A DNA stretch of 64,000 nt from Actinomyces sp. 432 (GTDB lineage Bacteria > Actinomycetota > Actinomycetes > Actinomycetales > Actinomycetaceae), in assembly GCF_009930875.1 (NCBI RefSeq), contig NZ_CP025249.1, positions 3,077,810-3,141,809 of the forward strand, in the 5' to 3' direction. Below are positions 59,177 through 64,000 of the stretch, one piece after another (within the stretch, counting starts at the first letter, position 1; each line of letters starts with the position of its first letter). The notes beneath the pieces were generated by a model. That model saw only the letters and a program-made list of their open reading frames with translations. It searched no databases and was not told where the DNA came from. A program made the translations under genes and the position numbers.

Positions 59177-60682
59177 GTGGCCGACGAAGCGACGACACAG
59201 TGGCGCTCGGCCCTGGAGATCCTTGCAGGCTCCGCCGAGCTCGGTCAGGGCAAGCTGTCCATCATCCGTACCACTCATGCCGTCGACGTCGACGGCACGC
59301 TAGTGCTCATCGTCGGCTCTACCTTCGCCAGGAATGTGGTGGACAACGCCCGCGGCCATATCGCGCAGGCGCTGCGCCGGGTCTCCGGTTACGACGTCCC
59401 CTTCGAGGTCATCGTTGACACCTCCCTGGAGTCATCCGCCCCCGTGCTCGCCAACCGCGCCGATACACCCGCCGTCCGCCTGACCACGCGGCCCGTGGTT
59501 GACCAGATTCCCGAGGCCCCCGTGCCGGCCGTGAGCGCGCCCGTGCCACCGGCTGCGCCTGCCGACGACGCCCCTGCGGTCCCGGGCGGCTACGCGACCG
59601 CCGAGCCCTCGCCGGCGGTGACCGTTCCTGACGAAGGTTCAGACCTCAACCCGAAGTACACCTTCGATACCTACGTCACCGGCTCCTCCAACCGGCTGCC
59701 GCACGCCTCCGCTATCGCGGTGGCCGAGGCCCCGGCCAAGGCCTACAACCCGCTGTTCATCTACGGCGGCTCCGGCCTGGGCAAGACGCACCTGCTGCAC
59801 GCCATCGGCCACTACGCCCGCAGGCTGTACCCCTCTATCCGGGTCAAGTACGTCTCCAGCGAGGAGTTCGTCTCCGACTTCATCGCCTCGGTGGCCGACG
59901 GCCGCATGGACGCCTTCAAGCGCCGCTACCGGGAGGTCGACATCCTCCTGGTTGACGATATCCAGTTCCTGCAGGGCAAGGAGCAGACGCTCGAGGAGTT
60001 CTTCCACACCTTCAACGCCCTGCACACGGCCAACAAGCAGGTCGTACTCACCTCCGACCAGCCGCCCAAGGCGCTGGGCGGGTTCGAGGAGCGGCTGCGC
60101 TCGCGCTTCGAGTGGGGCCTGCTGGCCGACGTGCAGCCGCCGGACTTCGAGACCCGCACGGCGATCCTGTCCCGCAAGGCCAGCGCCGAGGGGCTTGACC
60201 TGCCCGCCGACGTCCTGGAGTACATCGCCAGCCGGGTCACCACCAATATCCGTGAGCTCGAGGGCGCCCTGATCCGGGTGACCGCCTTCGCCTCACTGAC
60301 CAAGCAGCCGGTGGACCGCACCCTGGCGGAACTGGTGCTCAAGGACATCATCACCGATCCCGCCAGCGAGGAGATCACCTCTGCGCTGATCATGGCGCAG
60401 ACCGCCGACTACTTCGGCATCACGATCGATGACCTGTGCTCGTCCAACCGCGCCCGCACATTCGTCCACGCCCGCCACATCGGCATGTACCTGTGCCGGG
60501 AGCTGACTGACATGTCCCTGCCGCAGATCGGACGCGAGTTCGGCGGCCGCGACCACACCACGGTTATGAGCGCGGACAAGAAGATCCGCACGCAGATGCC
60601 CGAGCGCCGCGAGACCTACAACCACGTGGCCGAGCTCACCGCGCGCATCAAGCAGGCCGCCCAGTCCGCCACCGCTTCCTGA
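59177..60682 (+). CDS. dnaA: Chromosomal replication initiator DnaA
   Basis: This is a 501-residue protein. Domain I (about 1-85) reads [17 protein letters not shown]. Domain II is a Pro/Ala-rich linker. Domain III is AAA+ with Walker [21 protein letters not shown] (about residue 195), Walker [17 protein letters not shown] and the sensor/box VII region. Domain IV has [20 protein letters not shown], the DnaA-box-binding signature. It unwinds oriC. GTG 59177 is chosen for the AGGAG six bases upstream and because it starts domain I; the longer open frame upstream is not coding. Confidence 0.97.
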   Translation: MADEATTQWRSALEILAGSAELGQGKLSIIRTTHAVDVDGTLVLIVGSTFARNVVDNARGHIAQALRRVSGYDVPFEVIVDTSLESSAPVLANRADTPAVRLTTRPVVDQIPEAPVPAVSAPVPPAAPADDAPAVPGGYATAEPSPAVTVPDEGSDLNPKYTFDTYVTGSSNRLPHASAIAVAEAPAKAYNPLFIYGGSGLGKTHLLHAIGHYARRLYPSIRVKYVSSEEFVSDFIASVADGRMDAFKRRYREVDILLVDDIQFLQGKEQTLEEFFHTFNALHTANKQVVLTSDQPPKALGGFEERLRSRFEWGLLADVQPPDFETRTAILSRKASAEGLDLPADVLEYIASRVTTNIRELEGALIRVTAFASLTKQPVDRTLAELVLKDIITDPASEEITSALIMAQTADYFGITIDDLCSSNRARTFVHARHIGMYLCRELTDMSLPQIGREFGGRDHTTVMSADKKIRTQMPERRETYNHVAELTARIKQAAQSATAS

Positions 60683-60752
60683 CGCGCCGGCGCCATCTCT
60701 CCTCGGCCTAACACCCGCGGGGCGGTCAGGCGTACGAGTTCGTGCCCTGTTA

Positions 60753-60809
60753 CGAGCTTTTGCACCCTGGTGCACGGCTGCAGCGTGCGCACTAGGGTGC
60801 AAAAGCTCG
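60753..60809. repeat. Inverted repeat between dnaA and dnaN
   Basis: CGAGCTTTTGCACCCT (60753-60768) and its complement (60794-60809) pair over 16 of 16 bases around a 25-nt loop that can pair further. TACGAG also occurs at 60733. It may terminate dnaA transcription or shape the origin region. Its architecture resembles the clusters at 0.7 and 15.1 kb. Confidence 0.65.
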
Positions 60810-60952
60810 CATCAGACAGGCCGGCGGGGCTGTGGAAGACGCTGCGGAGCGACAGTGGACGTCCCGGGCACTCCTGTGGAGCCGGCCATCGCCGTCTGGG
60901 GAGAGCCCAACCGGGGAACTACCACAATCCACCGGCCGGCCGAGGCGTCCAC

Positions 60953-60974
60953 GGAACTACGAGCTTGTAGTTCC
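60953..60974. repeat. Small hairpin upstream of dnaN
   Basis: GGAACTAC (60953-60960) pairs with GTAGTTCC (60967-60974) around GAGCTT. A further GAACTAC lies at about 60916. The dnaA-dnaN gap (60683-61212, 530 bp) holds this and the inverted repeat at 60753, with no gene and only weak DnaA-box matches. Confidence 0.5.
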
Positions 60975-61212
60975 ACAGCCCCCTGGCGCGCGCCGCCGCC
61001 GCAAGCGCCGCTTTTCCCCAGCTTCCACACCACCTATAACCCCTACAAGACTTGTCATTCACGATCCGCCACGCATGCCCGCACCAGGGATCCGAGACCC
61101 CCACCCGGCAAACACCTCAATGCAGCATCCCGGTCATGCGTCTACACTCGGCGGCAAACCGCATACACATCACGCACGTGCCGGGAGCGCCCGGCCGCCG
61201 AGGAGGCACTAC

Positions 61213-62346
61213 ATGAAGCTCAGGGTCGACCGCGACGTCCTCGCTGACGCCGTCACATGGACCGCGCGCTCAGTGCCGGCACGCCCCCCGGTGCCCGTGC
61301 TGGCCGGCGTCCGCCTGGAGGCCACCTCCACCTCCCTGATCCTGGCCTCCTTCGACTACGAGGTCTCCGCCCACTGCGAGATCCCGGCCGACGTCGAGGA
61401 GGAGGGCGTGGTGCTCGTCTCCGGTCGGCTGCTTGCAGACATTGCCAAGGCGCTGCCGTCCAAGCCGGTGGACCTGGAGGTCGAGGGCACCAAGGTGACT
61501 GTCACCTGCGGCGCCTCCCGCTTCGCGCTCGCGGCCATGGCGGCCGAGGACTACCCGGCGCTGCCGCAGATGCCGGGCGTGGCCGGGACCGTCGATGCCC
61601 ACGACCTCGCCGAGGCCGTCTCCCAGGTATCCATCGCCGCTTCCCGCGATGAGACCCTGCCGCTGCTGACCAGCGTGCAGATGGAGGTCGACGGCGCCTC
61701 CCTGACGCTTATGGCCACTGACCGCTATCGGCTGGCCGTGCGGGAGATGACCTGGCAGCCGCAGGACCCCCAGCTCTCAACCCACGCGCTGCTAAAGGCC
61801 CGCACCCTGTCTGACGTCGCCAAGTCCCTGACCTCCACGGGTGACGTGACGGTGGCACTCACGGAGGCGGCCGAGTCCGCCTCCAGCCTCATTGGCTTCG
61901 AGGCCGGCGGCCGGCGCACCACCAGCCTGCTCACCGACGGCGATTACCCGCCAGTGCTGCGCCTGTTCCCCGAGTCCACCACGATTCACGCCACCGTTGG
62001 CCGTGAGGAGCTCATGGGCGCCGTGCGCCGCGTCAGCCTGGTTGCCGACCGGGCCGCCCCGATCCACATGTCCTTCACCGAGGGCAACCTGGCGCTGGAC
62101 GCCGGCCAGGGGGACGACGCGCAGGCCTCCGAGCAGCTAGTCACCCACCTGGAGGGCGAGGACATCGCCACCGCCTTCAACCCCGCCTACCTGCTCGACG
62201 GCCTGGGAGCCATTAACCAGCCGTACGTGCGCTTCGACTTCACCCACCCGTCCAAGCCCGCGGTCCTGACCGGCATGAGCGCCATCGGCGGCGAGGAGGA
62301 CACCTCCTTCCGCTACCTGATCATGCCGATCCGCTTCGGCGCCTGA
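61213..62346 (+). CDS. dnaN: DNA polymerase III sliding clamp (beta subunit)
   Basis: This 377-residue clamp encircles DNA and tethers polymerase III. Three repeated clamp domains are seen: MKLRVDRDVLADAVTWTARS, then QVSIAASRDETLPLLTSVQM, and VSLVADRAAPIHMSFTEGNL. ATDRYRLAVREMTW is the common domain II motif. The C-terminal IMPIRFGA is the family end. AGGAGG lies six bases before ATG 61213. dnaA precedes it and recF follows by 120 bp. Confidence 0.97.
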   Translation: MKLRVDRDVLADAVTWTARSVPARPPVPVLAGVRLEATSTSLILASFDYEVSAHCEIPADVEEEGVVLVSGRLLADIAKALPSKPVDLEVEGTKVTVTCGASRFALAAMAAEDYPALPQMPGVAGTVDAHDLAEAVSQVSIAASRDETLPLLTSVQMEVDGASLTLMATDRYRLAVREMTWQPQDPQLSTHALLKARTLSDVAKSLTSTGDVTVALTEAAESASSLIGFEAGGRRTTSLLTDGDYPPVLRLFPESTTIHATVGREELMGAVRRVSLVADRAAPIHMSFTEGNLALDAGQGDDAQASEQLVTHLEGEDIATAFNPAYLLDGLGAINQPYVRFDFTHPSKPAVLTGMSAIGGEEDTSFRYLIMPIRFGA

Positions 62347-62466
62347 GGCCAGCCCCGACCCAGATGCATTCGGCTGCCAGCCGCGGAAATCGCCGCGCGC
62401 GGGTGACGGGGCGGCAGGCCCGCGGGCGCCCGCCGTCGGGAACCGGTCGAGGGAGGTGCGGCCGCC

Positions 62467-63687
62467 GTGTACGTCTCTGATCTTGCACTGGATGACTTCC
62501 GCTCCTTCCGCGAGCTGGTCCTGGCGCTCCAGCCCGGGCCGACGGCGTTCATCGGCCCCAATGGGCAGGGCAAGACCAACCTGGTGGAGGCGGTGGCCTA
62601 CCTGTCTGCACTGTCCAGCCACCGGGTCGGCACGGATATGGCGCTGGTGCGGCGCGCGCCGGCCGGTGAGCCACAGCCCGGTGGCGCCGTGATCCGTGCC
62701 AAGGTGGTTCACGGCGAGCGCCCCAGTGTGCTGGAGCTGGAGCTGATCGCGGGGCGCGCTAATCGGGCCCGCCTGAACCGTGCCTCTGCGCGGCCACGCG
62801 ACCTGCTCGGCGTGCTGCGCACCGTCGTCTTCGCCCCGGAGGACCTGGCCCTGGTGCGCGCCGAGCCGGGTGTGCGCCGTCGTTTCCTGGATGACCTGGC
62901 TGTCACCCTGCGTCCGGCACTGGCGAGTGTGCGCGCCGAGCACGACAAGATCCTCGCCCAGCGCGCCAGCCTGCTGAAGTCGGCTCGCGCTGCGCGCGCC
63001 TCCACCACCTCCATGCTCTCCACCCTTCAGGTCTGGGACGCCCAGCTGGCGGCGGCCTCCGCCCGCCTGATCTCCGCCCGCGTCGACGTCGTGCAGCGGC
63101 TGCGTCCGTGGGTGGCCGAGTGCTACGGCCGGGTCAGCCAGGGCCGCTCGGCCGCCCGCATCGCCTACCGCTCCAGCCTGCTCGCGCACGAGGGCACCCC
63201 AGAGCCCGATCCGGCCGCCGAGGCGACCTTCCTGGAGGCGGAGGAGACGCTGGTGGACACTGCTGCTACTGCCGCCCGCCTGGAACAGGCCATGGAGGAC
63301 CTGCACGCCCGCGAGATTGACCGGGGCGCCAACCTGGTGGGTGCTCACCGCGACGACCTGTCCCTGTTCCTGGACGCCCTGCCGGCCAAGGGGTTCGCCT
63401 CCCACGGGGAGCAGTGGTCCCTGGCCCTGGCGTTGCGACTGGCCTCCTATGAGATGCTCCGTCACGACGTGGACGCCTACGGGGGTGACGGCGAGCCCGT
63501 ACTGATACTCGACGACGTCTTCGCCTCCCTGGACGACGCCCGCCGCCGCGCCCTGGCCGGCATTGCCGCCGACGCCCAGCAGGTGCTGCTCACCGCCGCC
63601 GTGGACGCCGACGTGCCCGCAGCCCTGGACGGCGCCCGCTTCCACGTGACCAATGGCGAGTCCGGATCCCAGGTGCTCCATGACTGA
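62467..63687 (+). CDS. recF: DNA replication and repair protein RecF
   Basis: This 406-residue SMC-like ATPase loads RecA at gaps. The Walker A is FIGPNGQGKTNLVEAVAYLS (about residues 29-48). The ABC signature region lies near ASHGEQWSLALALRLASYEM and the Walker B/D-loop near PVLILDDVFASLDDARRRAL. GTG 62467 follows GGGAGGTG. The stop overlaps the ATG of the next gene by eight bases, so the two are coupled. dnaA-dnaN-recF order is standard. Confidence 0.96.
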   Translation: MYVSDLALDDFRSFRELVLALQPGPTAFIGPNGQGKTNLVEAVAYLSALSSHRVGTDMALVRRAPAGEPQPGGAVIRAKVVHGERPSVLELELIAGRANRARLNRASARPRDLLGVLRTVVFAPEDLALVRAEPGVRRRFLDDLAVTLRPALASVRAEHDKILAQRASLLKSARAARASTTSMLSTLQVWDAQLAAASARLISARVDVVQRLRPWVAECYGRVSQGRSAARIAYRSSLLAHEGTPEPDPAAEATFLEAEETLVDTAATAARLEQAMEDLHAREIDRGANLVGAHRDDLSLFLDALPAKGFASHGEQWSLALALRLASYEMLRHDVDAYGGDGEPVLILDDVFASLDDARRRALAGIAADAQQVLLTAAVDADVPAALDGARFHVTNGESGSQVLHD

Positions 63688-64000
63688 GCCGCACTTCGAT
63701 CCGACCGCGGGTGCCGCGGCGGCGTCCGCGCCCGGCGCGGCAGATGCCGACTCGGCCGATGCGCTGGCGGCGCGGGCCCTGGCCCGGGAGCGCGGGCGTG
63801 CCTGGGATGCCGGCCTGAGCCGCCGCGCCCTGAGCCGGCAGGCGGCGGATGCCGACGGCGTGGCCGCCTGGGATCGGCGTCGAAGAGGCGCCGGGGACGA
63901 GGACGCGGATGCCGCCGACGGTGCGGAGATGGATCGCGGGCCCGGCCTGCCGCCCGGCCGCGACCGGCCCGGCCCCACCCGCTTCGATCCGCGCACCGGC
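63680..64000 (+). CDS. dciA: DUF721/DciA-family protein, N-terminal part (continues past the window)
   Basis: The open frame starts at ATG 63680, overlaps the recF stop by eight bases and runs to the right edge (107 residues seen). The visible part is an Ala/Arg/Asp-rich segment (ADALAARALARERGRAWDAG), then PPGRDRPGPTRFDPRTG. In actinobacteria recF is normally followed by such a gene (Rv0004-like), then gyrB; DciA is thought to help load the replicative helicase. The call rests mainly on position, as the conserved DUF721 core lies beyond the window. Confidence 0.65.
   Translation, partial: MTEPHFDPTAGAAAASAPGAADADSADALAARALARERGRAWDAGLSRRALSRQAADADGVAAWDRRRRGAGDEDADAADGAEMDRGPGLPPGRDRPGPTRFDPRTG

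Noticed and set aside
62137..63996. A long minus-strand frame opposite dnaN and recF
   Set aside because: It is low-complexity and overlaps two complete plus-strand genes with every expected motif, so it is an antisense shadow.
1..64000. CRISPR array, rRNA or tRNA genes
   Set aside because: No regularly spaced direct repeats with unique spacers and no rRNA or tRNA cloverleaf were recognised by eye; a covariance-model search was not possible.

Overview
The window is high-GC actinobacterial DNA carrying a replication-origin neighbourhood. Protein similarity, gene order and TAnnnT-type -10 boxes point to an Actinomyces-like member of the Actinomycetaceae. The species is not identifiable from sequence alone. 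The right half follows the order known from Mycobacterium near oriC: pcnA, a mutT4-like Nudix gene, a DUF6049 gene, murJ with a pseudokinase, trxB, trxA, then parB-parA-rsmG-jag-yidC-yidD-rnpA-rpmH on the minus strand, facing dnaA-dnaN-recF-dciA on the plus strand.

Layout. 0-0.6 kb: 3' end of a MATE exporter. 1.0-5.4 kb (minus): the rpsF-ssb-rpsR-rplI operon and a class A penicillin-binding protein (ponA). 5.6-12.7 kb: a type II P-type cation ATPase, a WYL regulator, a VOC-fold protein, an SDR epimerase and an MFS exporter. 12.9-18.8 kb: a compact sugar-use locus made of an MFS importer, a TetR regulator and a GH42-GH30 operon. A shared 13-bp operator core sits upstream of the importer and of the hydrolase operon. 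19.2-21.5 kb: the serC-serA operon for serine synthesis.

21.6-35.3 kb is an accessory island between serC and pcnA. It carries an orphan ribbon-helix-helix antitoxin-like gene, an unknown two-gene operon, a type ISP restriction-modification gene interrupted at a run of nine G, an unknown gene, an AlbA_2/ATPase/winged-helix regulator with operator-like repeats at both ends, a DUF559-type nuclease-like gene, and an IS481 element with a 15-bp target duplication. Four copies of a 107-bp palindromic element occur only here. The first and last lie in near-identical ~198-bp direct repeats that bracket the island.

35.3-45.4 kb: tRNA end maturation (pcnA), Nudix hydrolase, envelope genes (DUF6049, MurJ and pseudokinase) and the thioredoxin pair. 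MurJ and the pseudokinase look like one ancestral fusion split by two 1-nt losses. 46.3-52.1 kb: thrC, an almost gene-free 1.95-kb segment with four parS sites, an aminotransferase and a D-Ala-D-Ala ligase. 52.1-64 kb: ParABS, with six parS copies in the window (one inside parB, one inside a 50-bp perfect palindrome), the rpmH-rnpA-yidDC-jag-rsmG block, a probable oriC, dnaA, dnaN, recF and the start of dciA.

Several intergenic gaps hold long interrupted hairpins. They share an architecture (words of about 13-23 bp repeated directly and inverted) but not a sequence. No rRNA, tRNA or CRISPR array was recognised.
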